Positions 1-8,970 of a stretch of 64,000 nt of DNA are shown in pieces. The notes below the pieces were generated by a model, which was not told the origin of the DNA, did not search any database, and worked only from the letters and a program-made list of their open reading frames with translations. Origin of the DNA: DAINRZ01 sp964634885 (GTDB taxonomy: Bacteria > Bacteroidota > Ignavibacteria > Kapaibacteriales > UBA2268); contig CAZWLN010000002.1 in assembly GCA_964634885.1 (NCBI GenBank), forward strand, positions 186,001 to 250,000, written 5' to 3'. A program made the translations under genes and the position numbers. How positions within the stretch are numbered: position 1 is the first letter of the stretch; each line of letters opens with the position of its first letter.

Positions 1-1
1 T

Positions 2-1291
2 ATGCCCTGCGCGACTTACCTCAATACTTTTGCTGTCGGCGATTATATTCTAATTAAATATGATTCGGCCGGTTTGCCCTATTATATTTTTACATTGAAA
101 GCCGACAGTTCAAAAACAGCCGAATATTTGCAATTACTTCCCAGGATGGTTAGCGTCTTTGAAAACAGGTTCGTAAAGTACCCATACGACAAGGTAGGCT
201 ATGTATTGACTCCTACGGGTTCAATGGAACACCAGACAATGATTAGTTTATACCGTTATCTGATCAACTACGATGACGGCCTGAGCAGTACCGCTGCCCA
301 TGAACTGGCCCACCAATGGTTCGGCGACTACGTGAGTTGCTATGATTTCCGCGATGCCTGGCTGAGCGAAGGGTTTGCAAGTTTCTGCGAGTCCCTCTGG
401 GCGGAAAACCTCTATGACTTTGACATATACTTATCGATGCAGGACAAATTTGCTAAGGACTACAAAAATTCCGGTGAAGGGATATTCAGTCTGTATGACT
501 ATCCCAGGAAAAGCCCTTCCTCAAATTATCCTATTACTATTTACTACAAAGGGGCCGCAGTCATCGGCATGATGAGGTACAAACTCGGGGACGAAGCCTT
601 TTTTGAAGGTTTGAGAAACTACCTCAATAATAATAAATACGGTAATGTAACCACAGACGATCTTGAAACGGAATTGGAGAACGCTTCAGGCACGGATCTG
701 GGCGATTATTTCGACCAGTGGGTTTACGGCAAAGGCTACCCCTGCATTTCGGTTACGGTGAATAAGATAGAAAAGCAGGACGGACGCTTCTCGGCAACTG
801 TCCGTATTGTACAGGTACAGCCCGACAGTATGGGGGTATATACCTACCTTCCTGTGGAAATGGGGTTTAAGAAGAGTGACGGGACTTATGACTACAGGAT
901 GCTGATCGTTGAAGGCGTGGACAACACTTTCCCGCTTGACAGCCTGCCTGAGTTCACAACTGTCACAGTGAATCAGGGGCCTTCGGTCAGGTCTTTGCTG
1001 AAACTATCGTCGCTCGTAACTGCCGTCGAAGAAAGCAATGACAGGGGTATTGCCCTGAAGCTCCTTCCCAATCCTGCGGACGACAGGCTGACGGTTGTTA
1101 CCGAAGGAATCGACAAGGAACTGGCTGTTATTATAACGGATATTTTTGGAAAAATAATTTACAGCGGCATACTTAAACCGGGTGAAGAGGATTGCTGTAT
1201 TAATACCGGCGGCCTGGCTACCGGAGTTTACTTCCTGGTTTACTCCCCGGACGGCAGGGTTCGGTCATGCCCATTCACCATCATGAGGTAA
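2..1291 (+). CDS. M1 family metallopeptidase with T9SS sorting domain (5' end outside window)
   Basis: This is the C-terminal part of a secreted zinc aminopeptidase; the reading frame enters from the left edge, so the true start and N-terminal domain are missing. The zinc site HELAH lies at visible residues 100-104, with the third ligand Glu at 123 in WLSEG, which is the HExxH-x18-E pattern of peptidase family M1. The substrate motif reads GSMEH (73-77) where the classical form is GAMEN. A YYKGA stretch at 181-185 matches the region that holds the conserved tyrosine. The last 80 residues (LLPNPADDRL to the final TIMR) form a type A T9SS C-terminal sorting domain, so the enzyme is expected to cross the outer membrane. 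Family and secretion route are well supported; the substrate is not known. The next gene follows after about 23 bases. Confidence 0.93.
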   Translation: MPCATYLNTFAVGDYILIKYDSAGLPYYIFTLKADSSKTAEYLQLLPRMVSVFENRFVKYPYDKVGYVLTPTGSMEHQTMISLYRYLINYDDGLSSTAAHELAHQWFGDYVSCYDFRDAWLSEGFASFCESLWAENLYDFDIYLSMQDKFAKDYKNSGEGIFSLYDYPRKSPSSNYPITIYYKGAAVIGMMRYKLGDEAFFEGLRNYLNNNKYGNVTTDDLETELENASGTDLGDYFDQWVYGKGYPCISVTVNKIEKQDGRFSATVRIVQVQPDSMGVYTYLPVEMGFKKSDGTYDYRMLIVEGVDNTFPLDSLPEFTTVTVNQGPSVRSLLKLSSLVTAVEESNDRGIALKLLPNPADDRLTVVTEGIDKELAVIITDIFGKIIYSGILKPGEEDCCINTGGLATGVYFLVYSPDGRVRSCPFTIMR

Positions 1292-1314
1292 TGTAGGAAT
1301 TATTGGGGAAAATT

Positions 1315-2028
1315 ATGTTCAGTACGGAAGATATCAGGTACAACTATGGAGTAGTAAGGGAACAGGCCGGCAAAGCAGCGGCGGATTGCGGCAGGAAACC
1401 CGAAGAAGTTACAGTAATTGCCGTGTCGAAGACACAGCCCGGCGAAGTGATCGAACAGGCGCTCGAAGCAGGCATACGTGTCTTCGGCGAGAATTATGTA
1501 CAGGAACTGACTGAGAAGCACGCTTACCTGGACGGTAAGCAGACAGGGCAGCCCGAATGGCATTTCATCGGGCACCTGCAGTCAAACAAAGTGAAGTATA
1601 TTGCACCCTTCATTACGATGATTCACTCTGTCGATTCCATTAAGCTGGCAGAGGTCATCTCCGAACAGGCTAAACGCCACGGCCGCATCATCGACATTCT
1701 GCTCCAGGTCAATACCTCCGGCGAGGAAAGCAAGTTCGGATGCGAACCTGAAGAGTTGCCGTCCCTTGCTGAGGCTGCCCTTAAGATGGACGGCGTCAGG
1801 GTTCTCGGGTTAATGACAATCGGTAGTTTCTCTAATGACGAGGAAGTGGTACGCAGGGAATTCGTTATGCTTCGCGGCCTGCTGAAAGACGTCAACAACA
1901 GCCTCGGTACCAATCTCAGCCACCTGTCGATGGGGATGTCCGGCGATTACGAACTGGCAGTAACCGAGGGCGCTACCATGGTCAGGGTAGGAACATCCAT
2001 CTTCGGCGCGAGGATCTACAGAAAATGA
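1315..2028 (+). CDS. yggS: YggS/PLPBP family pyridoxal phosphate homeostasis protein
   Basis: This is a cytoplasmic PLP-binding protein of the alanine-racemase-like TIM-barrel fold, which buffers free PLP and has no known catalytic activity. Family signatures are AVSKTQP with the PLP lysine at residue 39, FGENYVQE, WHFIGHLQSNK and the C-terminal SMGMSGDYELA phosphate-binding loop. I chose ATG 1315 because a GGGGA ribosome-binding site sits at 1305-1309; a TTG at 1303 is in frame but overlaps that site. The 237-residue length is normal for the family. It lies between the M1 peptidase and purine nucleoside phosphorylase on the same strand, so co-transcription is possible. Confidence 0.95.
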   Translation: MFSTEDIRYNYGVVREQAGKAAADCGRKPEEVTVIAVSKTQPGEVIEQALEAGIRVFGENYVQELTEKHAYLDGKQTGQPEWHFIGHLQSNKVKYIAPFITMIHSVDSIKLAEVISEQAKRHGRIIDILLQVNTSGEESKFGCEPEELPSLAEAALKMDGVRVLGLMTIGSFSNDEEVVRREFVMLRGLLKDVNNSLGTNLSHLSMGMSGDYELAVTEGATMVRVGTSIFGARIYRK

Positions 2029-2067
2029 AGCCCGAATTCATTGTTTAACATAGAGCATAAGAGAATT

Positions 2068-2901
2068 ATGGACAGTAAAAACCAAAGCATCACGGACAAA
2101 GTTAAGGAATCGGCGGATTTCATCAGGCAAAAATCCCCGATGGCCCCGGCAACCGGCATCATTCTCGGTACCGGCCTGGGGGAACTGGCAAGGGAGATCG
2201 ATATTACAACCACAATCGACTATGAAGAGATACCGCACTTTCCTCTGTCAACCGTAGAGTTCCACAAGGGAAAACTGATTTTCGGTAAGCTGTCGGGTAA
2301 GGAAGTCGTCGCGATGCAGGGACGTTTCCATTATTATGAAGGCTATACGATGCAGGAGGTAACCTTTCCGGTCAGGGTACTGAAATATCTGGGTGTGGAG
2401 AAACTTATTATCTCCAATGCCTGCGGCAGTGTCAATCCGTACATCAGGGCTAAGGACATCATGATAATCGACGACCACATCAACCTACTGGGAGGCAATC
2501 CGCTGATTGGGGTTAACGATGAATCGACGGGGCCGCGTTTTCCCGATATGAGCCAACCCTATTCACCGGCGCTAATCGCCGTTTGTGAACAGGCCGCACT
2601 CGAGAATTCGATGAAAGTACACAAAGGCGTGTACGCTGCAATGACAGGCCCATCGTTTGAAACGCGGGCAGAATACAGGTTCCTGAGGACAATCGGCGCC
2701 GACGTTGTGGGGATGAGTACGATACCCGAAGTCATCGTCGCAAACCAGATTTCACTGGAAGTACTGGGATTGTCCATCGTTACAGACGAATGCTATCCCG
2801 ACGCCCTGGAAAAAGTGAATATCGACATTGTGCTTGCAAACGCTGCAAAAGCTGAAGCTGCACTTACTAAGCTGGTAAAGTCGGTAGTTGCAAAAATATA
2901 A
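2068..2901 (+). CDS. punA: purine nucleoside phosphorylase, trimeric PNP/MTAP type
   Basis: It cleaves purine nucleosides with phosphate to give the free base and ribose-1-phosphate in purine salvage. Signatures are the phosphate loop ILGTGLGEL, GRFHYYEGY, NACGSVNP, the purine-site GPSFETRAEYR and VGMSTIPEV. The base-specificity position that is Asn in 6-oxopurine enzymes (Asn243 in human PNP) is Asp here (VTDECYPD, residue 240 from the chosen start). An Asp at this place is typical of methylthioadenosine phosphorylase, so substrate preference cannot be assumed. ATG 2068 gives 277 residues and a family-like N-terminus; a TTG at 2041 would add nine residues and has no better ribosome-binding site. 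It follows yggS by 39 bases. Confidence 0.93.
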   Translation: MDSKNQSITDKVKESADFIRQKSPMAPATGIILGTGLGELAREIDITTTIDYEEIPHFPLSTVEFHKGKLIFGKLSGKEVVAMQGRFHYYEGYTMQEVTFPVRVLKYLGVEKLIISNACGSVNPYIRAKDIMIIDDHINLLGGNPLIGVNDESTGPRFPDMSQPYSPALIAVCEQAALENSMKVHKGVYAAMTGPSFETRAEYRFLRTIGADVVGMSTIPEVIVANQISLEVLGLSIVTDECYPDALEKVNIDIVLANAAKAEAALTKLVKSVVAKI

Positions 2902-2974
2902 CTGTGTGATTACAATTAAGAGCTGTTGCCATCGACTGGTATTATATTGATAATTGCGTGAGTAACGGTAGGCT

Positions 2975-4087
2975 ATGGGGGGATATAAATTCAGGAAGAC
3001 AACGGAAGCGGTATTGATAATCCTGTTCATTGGGGCATTAATACTGTTCCCTGCCATTGTCAGGCTTGAGGTCCGCAATGCCGTGATTGAACCCGAAACG
3101 GAACAAGAGAGGATCAGGAACCGCTTTGCAAAACTTCGTTCCATGGACTCCACTTCCTACTGGGACATCGACAGGTCATGGATACATGAGTATTCACTGG
3201 AAAAACAGGCAAGCATCGAAGACCACATTGGCCGGACCAACAAGCTATTCGAAGACAGCATAATAAACAGGAATTACCGTTGGTTTGACCAATTTACGAG
3301 GCAGGAGCTGACGATTGGGTTTTCCATGTCGCAGCAGGACCTGAAGTCTTCCGTGTCAGCAAGGGAATCTATCAGGGATTTCGGAAAATACCTTACCCGT
3401 GTCCACGATTACCTCATCAATGATTTCCTGGTGTACAGCGAGCTGTATAATAGCGACAAATCCCTTCTGAAGGATTTCTCGTTACAATTCCTGAAAATAC
3501 CGTTTGTGACAAGCGATACGAGAACTGAGACAGCTTACAGGGTCATTACTTTCATACAAAGCCTGGAGTATATTAACATGAAGGAGTACAGGCTTCTGGG
3601 TGACAGCCTCATCTACTGCGGCCCGGACAGGAAAGGCCGCGTCGAAGAATGTGTTCCACCCTTCAAATTACCTGTGTTTTACGAAAGGAGCGCCTTAGCC
3701 GAAGGTAAACCTGTGCCCCGCTTCATCAAGCATGAAGTGTTCACACCCTCGGAGACACTCTTGTACGGCAAAGGAGACTGCGACACCCGTACACTCCTGG
3801 CCTACACCATCCTTAAAGACCTGGGCTTCGACGTTGCTACCATGAGGATACACTATTACGACAACGGCAAAAGTTCATGGCACGGCATGCTTGGTATTGC
3901 CGACGTCAGGAATAACGGGCCGTATTATTTTGTTTACAAGGGGCGGAAGTATTATTATGTTGAGCTGACACGCCCCAACTGGTGGATTGGCGAGATTACG
4001 CCGGACCAGAAAATGTACGGCAGGCTGATCGGGCTGGACCTGCCGATGCCTGCAATACGCTACGGCAGCCTGTGTGAAAACGGATAA
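2975..4087 (+). CDS. membrane-anchored transglutaminase-like protein
   Basis: This 370-residue protein has one N-terminal membrane helix (about residues 10-30), an extracytoplasmic middle rich in charged residues, and a C-terminal transglutaminase/cysteine-protease-like core. The core shows GKGDCDTRTLLAYTIL with the candidate nucleophile Cys269, SSWHGMLG with His303, and a following YYYVEL strand that could supply the acidic residue. That order matches the Cys-His-Asp/Glu triad of the transglutaminase-like superfamily. Whether it is a protease, a crosslinking enzyme or inactive cannot be told. A DUF350 membrane protein follows after 30 bases and a propeller lipoprotein after that, which suggests an envelope-related operon. 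Fold assignment is moderately sure; function is inference. Confidence 0.65.
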   Translation: MGGYKFRKTTEAVLIILFIGALILFPAIVRLEVRNAVIEPETEQERIRNRFAKLRSMDSTSYWDIDRSWIHEYSLEKQASIEDHIGRTNKLFEDSIINRNYRWFDQFTRQELTIGFSMSQQDLKSSVSARESIRDFGKYLTRVHDYLINDFLVYSELYNSDKSLLKDFSLQFLKIPFVTSDTRTETAYRVITFIQSLEYINMKEYRLLGDSLIYCGPDRKGRVEECVPPFKLPVFYERSALAEGKPVPRFIKHEVFTPSETLLYGKGDCDTRTLLAYTILKDLGFDVATMRIHYYDNGKSSWHGMLGIADVRNNGPYYFVYKGRKYYYVELTRPNWWIGEITPDQKMYGRLIGLDLPMPAIRYGSLCENG

Positions 4088-4117
4088 AATTATTATTAAT
4101 AAATCATTGATATAATC

Positions 4118-4651
4118 ATGAACACAACACTTTTCAAAATGGCTCTGGTTGAGATTGGCATCTCACTGTTGATAGGACTGCTTGTGCTGTTCCTGTCGTT
4201 TTCTTTCATTACTGTTTACGCAAGGCGTAAATACGGCATCTCAGCCTACAACCTCTCCTTCGCTATCCTGAAAGCCTGCATCCTGTTCTCCGTCGGATAC
4301 CTGATGCATACTGTCATCGACCCCCTGAACTATGCTTTAAGGATCATCATCTCCGACAACAGCCTGACGGACATCGGTATGATTCTGTCGCTCATGAGCA
4401 GTGCGGGCATTTACTTCCTCATTGCAGCGGTCTATTCTTTCATTGTCGTTTATATCTCTTTGAGGGTGTTTACCTATCTTACGACGGTCTTCAACAAGAT
4501 CAGCGAACTGGAGGAAGTGAAGAAAGACAACTTGTCTGTGGGCGTCGTTACCGGCGCCGTGGTGATCGTGATGAGCATACTGCTTAAAGACGGGCTTGTA
4601 CTGTTGATTGACTCGATGGTATATTTACCTGAACTGACAAAATTTAATTAA
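4118..4651 (+). CDS. DUF350-like integral membrane protein
   Basis: This 177-residue protein is almost entirely hydrophobic, with four or five predicted membrane helices at roughly 8-32, 45-65, 85-115 and 140-165. Two segments, YNLSFAILKACILFSVGY and DNLSVGVVTGAVVIVMSIL, look like internal repeats. This Asn-containing helix pattern resembles the DUF350 (YjfL-like) family, whose role is unknown. It lies 30 bases after the transglutaminase-like gene and about 46 bases before the lipoprotein start, all on one strand. The family call is by eye from the repeat pattern. No catalytic residues are visible. Confidence 0.6.
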   Translation: MNTTLFKMALVEIGISLLIGLLVLFLSFSFITVYARRKYGISAYNLSFAILKACILFSVGYLMHTVIDPLNYALRIIISDNSLTDIGMILSLMSSAGIYFLIAAVYSFIVVYISLRVFTYLTTVFNKISELEEVKKDNLSVGVVTGAVVIVMSILLKDGLVLLIDSMVYLPELTKFN

Positions 4652-4697
4652 ATATGATTCGTTACATTAGTATTAGATGAATATTTTAGGATTGGTT

Positions 4698-5738
4698 ATG
4701 AGAACAGCAAGAATTACACTATTTGCCTTCCTGGCTTTACTGATATCCTGTGGTGACGACAGCAGGGTCGTTGATAACTTCAATGAAACAACGATGGCCT
4801 ATTACTCTACGGAGACCAATCCCGACTGGCTTGGCCTCATAGAATTGCCGTCGGGCAGTGTCGTTTCCCAGGACATATACTACGACAAAAACGGCGAGAG
4901 GCTTGGCAGCAGGATCTACAAGGTCATAACCTATTACAACGAGGTCTTTCTGTTCCTTAGCGATGCAAAGAAGATTGTCGTTATCAGTCCTGAAACCTAT
5001 GTGAAGAAATACGAACTGGACTTTACCCAGGACAGCCTCGATCCACTGGATATTGTATTCCCTAACTCCACCGATGCCTATGTCGTTTTCAGAAACAGTC
5101 CCCAAGCCTGGCTTTTCGATCTGACAAACGGAAATATTGCCCGCAAGATAGATATTAATGGTATTGCTGCTGACGTAGAAGGAGATTATTCAAACCAGAT
5201 ATTTGTTGCCAATCCCGACAAGAACACTGTGTCCGTCATAGACTCCCGTACACACAAGGAGGAAGCAGTCATCGATGTTGCTCCCGTACCAATGTATATC
5301 AAGGCCTCAACCGACAGGAAAAAGATGTTTGTGGTTTCCATCGGCAACGGTAAAACGAATACCCTTGACAAATCTGCGGCCACGCTGACAGTCATCAGTA
5401 CAGAAACACGCCAGGTGCTTAAGACATATAATATCGGTTCGTCACAGTCAGCCGCCCTCGAAGAAATACCCGTTGGTATTGATGTGACTTCGGACAGGCT
5501 CTTGTTCATTGCAACAAAGGATTATCTCTACCGCTATGATTATAAGGTTGCTAATTCGGTAGTCAGGAGCCGGAAAGACAATTACATGTCGATATGTTAC
5601 AATTCCAATAAAGACCACCTTATGTTCCTGACAGGCGCCACCGGGAACGCTACCGCAGTACTGGCCGACTCGAAGACAGGGGCATACGGCAGTGAAACAG
5701 CTTTGCCGGCAGGGATTCAGTCCCTTTACAAATATTAA
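4698..5738 (+). CDS. beta-propeller lipoprotein (YncE/YVTN-like)
   Basis: The protein starts with a short lipoprotein signal, MRTARITLF..LLISC, with the lipidated Cys at residue 18. I chose ATG 4698 because it gives a compact signal peptide and has AGGA at 4687-4690; ATG 4677 is in frame but adds seven residues with no ribosome-binding site. The rest is built of short beta-rich repeats, for example NQIFVANPDKNTVSVIDS and KKMFVVSIGNG, the pattern of YncE/YVTN seven-bladed propellers. Such proteins often act as binding scaffolds; the ligand here is unknown. Its stop codon overlaps the stop of the convergent phosphatase gene within TTAA (5735-5738), leaving no room for a terminator between them. 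Confidence 0.75.
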   Translation: MRTARITLFAFLALLISCGDDSRVVDNFNETTMAYYSTETNPDWLGLIELPSGSVVSQDIYYDKNGERLGSRIYKVITYYNEVFLFLSDAKKIVVISPETYVKKYELDFTQDSLDPLDIVFPNSTDAYVVFRNSPQAWLFDLTNGNIARKIDINGIAADVEGDYSNQIFVANPDKNTVSVIDSRTHKEEAVIDVAPVPMYIKASTDRKKMFVVSIGNGKTNTLDKSAATLTVISTETRQVLKTYNIGSSQSAALEEIPVGIDVTSDRLLFIATKDYLYRYDYKVANSVVRSRKDNYMSICYNSNKDHLMFLTGATGNATAVLADSKTGAYGSETALPAGIQSLYKY

Positions 5739-7468
5739 TTATTTTCGGATTTCAAAACGATAATCGTGATGTCGTCTGATTGCATCTCTCCTTCGGAGTG
5801 TTGCCTTACGGAGCCGAGGATTGCCCCGGTTATTTCTGCCGGGCTGAGCTCATGATGGGATGTAATTACTTCCTTCAGCCTGTCTTCGCCGTATTCATCG
5901 CTGTTGGCGTTAAGAGCCTCCGTTACGCCGTCGGTAAAGAAAACGAGGACGCCTCCCTTGTCGAAATTCAGCGTTCCTGACTCCCAGGGACTTGGTTTCT
6001 CAAGTATTCCGAGGATGATGCCGCCTTCAGTTAGCCTGTGGAATTTGCCGTCGTAATAATAGAGAGGGGGATTGTGCCCGGCGCTGATGTATGAAAATGT
6101 GTGGGTTGCCGGGTCGAGTGTTCCAAGAAACAATGTGATGAACCTGTCGGGGGTTGTGTTCATGAACACCAGCCTGTTCAACCTTTCAATCATATCATGG
6201 AGGCTGAGGCAAAGAGGTGCCAGTACTCTCAATGCAGCCTGTACATTGGCCATCAGCAGCGCTGCCGGAGCTCCTTTGCCTGCTACGTCTGCAATGGCAA
6301 TCATGGTCCTGTTCTCCGGAAGGGGGATAATGTCATAGTAATCGCCGCCTACCATCTGTGAAGGTATGTTCAGCCCTGTAATGCCGTAGCCTTCGATGTA
6401 TGGTATGGTCTTGGGAAGGAGGTTCTTCTGGATGTTCATTGCAATGTGCATCTCTTCTTCGAGCCTCTTCTTTTCGATCTCCTCGACGAAAAGCCTTTCG
6501 TTTTCGAGGGCAGAGATGGAAATATTGCCCAGGGCTTCGATGAACTGGAAGTTCTCGTCGGTGAACGGCTCTGTGTTCATCTTTTTTCCCAGGAGCATCA
6601 GTCCCTTGTTCTCACCCTGATGCGACATCGGAGCTACGAGTACAATGCCTGCGGCTGCCAGGTGAGCGGCGGCGCTGCTGCTAATTGACAGGCCGTCTGT
6701 CAGTGTTGCGGCGCCAAGGTTTTCCAGTTCACGCAAAACGTCGATATGTACGGATTTCTCGAACCTGTTGGCAATGCGTTCATATTTCTTGTGCCTGTCT
6801 TTGAGGTATATCGCATAGCGGCTGACCATGAGCTGCCCCATGAGCCTGTATGACAGTATCTTGATTATCTGAGACCTGGACAGGAAAGTGTTAAATTCCC
6901 TCGAAATCTCGAAAAGCGAGGAAAGGAGGAGGTTACGGCGTTCGACGCTGTTCTTCGCTTCAATCAGTGACCTGTTCGATTCGCTGCCGTTAAGGGCCCC
7001 TGCGGTAATCGTCGAAACCAGGTTGATATAAAGTATCTCTTCGTCTGTAATTGGTTTGTTGTCATAGCGCGGCCCCAGGCAAACAATGCCGAGCAGCGTA
7101 TCCTGGTAAACAATCGGTACAGTATATCTGTAGCCATTGTCGAAGAGGATGCTTTCACCCGGAGAGTTCATGTTCAGTTCCCTGAAAGACTTCGGGAAAA
7201 ACACCGGTACTTTGATGTCCGGCGTCTTGCCTTTGATGAATTTGACAATGTAGTGGCAGCCGGGTTCAATCTCAGAGACCGGTACGCCGCCCCTGAGGGC
7301 AATCCTGTTGCAGGGCACCAGGAAACAGGCCCTGAGAATCCTCAGTTTGCCCATTAGTGACAACAGGGCCGAGTTGAGGATGAAATCATCGTCAAAGGTC
7401 TGGTTCAACTTGGCGCTCAGGTCGATGAGCGACTCTAAGTTAATTGAAAAGCCGACGCTACCGGGCAT
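5735..7468 (-). CDS. GAF-domain PP2C phosphatase, SpoIIE/RsbU type
   Basis: This 577-residue cytoplasmic regulator has two GAF-like sensory regions (about 15-165 and 180-320), a short coiled coil ending in EEEMHIAMNIQKNLLP, and a C-terminal SpoIIE phosphatase domain (about 350-577). Metal-binding motifs are visible: GGDYYDI, ADVAGKGAPAALLMAN, FTDGVTEA and the final SDDITIIVL. Proteins of this type dephosphorylate anti-sigma-factor antagonists in partner-switching pathways. No anti-sigma or antagonist gene lies nearby, so its partner must be elsewhere. It is convergent with the propeller lipoprotein and overlaps it by four bases. Domain assignments are secure; the input signal is unknown. Confidence 0.92.
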   Translation of the reverse strand: MPGSVGFSINLESLIDLSAKLNQTFDDDFILNSALLSLMGKLRILRACFLVPCNRIALRGGVPVSEIEPGCHYIVKFIKGKTPDIKVPVFFPKSFRELNMNSPGESILFDNGYRYTVPIVYQDTLLGIVCLGPRYDNKPITDEEILYINLVSTITAGALNGSESNRSLIEAKNSVERRNLLLSSLFEISREFNTFLSRSQIIKILSYRLMGQLMVSRYAIYLKDRHKKYERIANRFEKSVHIDVLRELENLGAATLTDGLSISSSAAAHLAAAGIVLVAPMSHQGENKGLMLLGKKMNTEPFTDENFQFIEALGNISISALENERLFVEEIEKKRLEEEMHIAMNIQKNLLPKTIPYIEGYGITGLNIPSQMVGGDYYDIIPLPENRTMIAIADVAGKGAPAALLMANVQAALRVLAPLCLSLHDMIERLNRLVFMNTTPDRFITLFLGTLDPATHTFSYISAGHNPPLYYYDGKFHRLTEGGIILGILEKPSPWESGTLNFDKGGVLVFFTDGVTEALNANSDEYGEDRLKEVITSHHELSPAEITGAILGSVRQHSEGEMQSDDITIIVLKSENN

Positions 7469-7536
7469 ACAACAGAAATCAAATATTCAACAAAAAAAAT
7501 AATAATATAATAAATCCGGTTCAATTTTTATTAATA

Positions 7537-7570
7537 ATAAAAAAAAGCCGTCAAGAATCTCAACGGCTTT
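7537..7570 (-). terminator. intrinsic terminator of secG
   Basis: The inverted repeat AAAGCCGT (7544-7551) / ACGGCTTT (7563-7570) forms an eight-pair stem with an 11-base loop. Read on the minus strand it is followed by a run of eight T, 29 bases after the secG stop. Confidence 0.85.
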
Positions 7571-7598
7571 GATATATCAAATGTGATAATAGTCTTAT

Positions 7599-8018
7599 TT
7601 ACTTAGCAGGTTTCTGAGCAGGCTGCTGCTGTTGTGCAGGTTGCTGTGCCGGTTGTGCTTTCTGTGCGGGTTGCTGCTGAGCTTGTTGTCCGGGCATCTG
7701 CTGCTGGGGTGCCTGCATTGGCTGTCCCTGTTGTGCGGTTCTCTGGTTGAGTACCGTATTGACACGCTGCTGGGTATCGGCGTCGTCGTACAGGTAAAAT
7801 TTATTGATGATAAAGGCTATTACGAGAATAGCTATTGCAATGTACCTTGTAATCTTCTGAAGGAGATTAGCCGTTCTCTGCATTCCGAACATTGAGCCCA
7901 TCTGGCCGCCCAAACCGCCGAAAGAAGCGGAAAGGTCGCCTTTGCCGGGTTGTAACAACACTACGACAATTAGAAGTATTGCCGCTATTATGATCAATAT
8001 TGTAAGTATAGTATTCAT
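7599..8018 (-). CDS. secG: protein translocase subunit SecG with Gln/Pro/Ala-rich tail
   Basis: SecG is the small accessory subunit of the SecYEG inner-membrane translocon. The N-terminal half shows the family layout: a membrane helix (3-22), the conserved LLQPGKGDLSASFGG loop, an FGMQRTANLLQKIT stretch and a second helix (55-73). From about residue 92 the protein continues as a low-complexity tail made almost only of Q, P, A and K (QQPAQKAQPAQQ-type repeats), giving 139 residues against roughly 75-110 in most SecG. The tail is predicted to be disordered. The gene stands alone on the minus strand and has its own terminator. Confidence 0.93.
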   Translation of the reverse strand: MNTILTILIIIAAILLIVVVLLQPGKGDLSASFGGLGGQMGSMFGMQRTANLLQKITRYIAIAILVIAFIINKFYLYDDADTQQRVNTVLNQRTAQQGQPMQAPQQQMPGQQAQQQPAQKAQPAQQPAQQQQPAQKPAK

Positions 8019-8202
8019 TCTAATTAATACCTAAATTTTACTTTTACAATTATACGAACAACAAATATATAACTTATTTTAATAAAAAACAAGTAAAAAT
8101 ACAAGTAAATATATACAAGTAAAAGCGCCTCCCTCCCGTCCCTTATGTCAAAATTTCTTCTGGCGTGTATTTTGGCTTATTCGGCAAACTGCATCACCTC
8201 CT

Positions 8203-8847
8203 TCATTTCAGAGTATAAGTTGTTAATTCCATGTTTGATTGTACTGTTCTTTTCCAACTCATGTATTCCACTTTTACAAGGCCTACACCGACGGAGTAAT
8301 ACTCGCACCTGAGGACCTTTTGATCGAACCTGTCGGTGTAATCGCAGGCCCAGCACTCAAATGTTCCCGCAGGTACAGTCACTTTTACGGGGCCCCACCA
8401 CCTGACCTTGCTGCACCTGGGGTCTTCCCAGTCGGGGACTACGTTGTCAGGCAGTGTCCTGCCTTCTTCCAGCTCGCGGGGAGAATAGCCGAATTCTTTC
8501 GCGAAAATGACTCCGTCGCTGCATTTGATGTAGCCGTACATGGTGTTCGGGTGTCCGTTGTCGATTATCCTGTATATAGGTACATAGTGCTTGTTGTAGT
8601 CGTCGTCCATATAGTAAACGCTGTCAATTTTGCCGATCTCAAGTGTTTTTTTGTCGGTAGAGACAATTGCTTTTTTCTCGAATAGGTTCACGTCATAGAT
8701 CCATTTGTTGCCTGTTTTCACGGGCATGAGCTTTGACTGAATGGATTCAGGGTCTGCCGATTCATCGACACAGGGTATGAATGCTGTCTGGCATGAACTT
8801 AGTAACAACGTAAGAGTAATAATGTGGATCGCGTATTTATTTTTCAT
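8203..8847 (-). CDS. lipoprotein of unknown function
   Basis: This 214-residue protein has a clear lipoprotein signal, with LLSSC placing the lipidated Cys at residue 19. After it comes MPVKTGNKWIYDV, an opening often seen in secreted Bacteroidota proteins of unknown role, and a beta-rich body with several paired cysteines (GTFECWACDY). I recognise no enzyme motif. It is separated from secG by about 180 bases and lies divergent to the LptF/LptG-type permease gene that starts at 8971. Confidence 0.7.
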   Translation of the reverse strand: MKNKYAIHIITLTLLLSSCQTAFIPCVDESADPESIQSKLMPVKTGNKWIYDVNLFEKKAIVSTDKKTLEIGKIDSVYYMDDDYNKHYVPIYRIIDNGHPNTMYGYIKCSDGVIFAKEFGYSPRELEEGRTLPDNVVPDWEDPRCSKVRWWGPVKVTVPAGTFECWACDYTDRFDQKVLRCEYYSVGVGLVKVEYMSWKRTVQSNMELTTYTLK

Positions 8848-8970
8848 CTCGTTTCAAATCCGAATAATTCAAATATACCTATTTACGTTTATACTACTAA
8901 ATTATGTTAAAGTTGAAAAAAATACTAATTTAGTGGAAATTTTCTTTTTCAAAGAAATGAATAATTGTAA

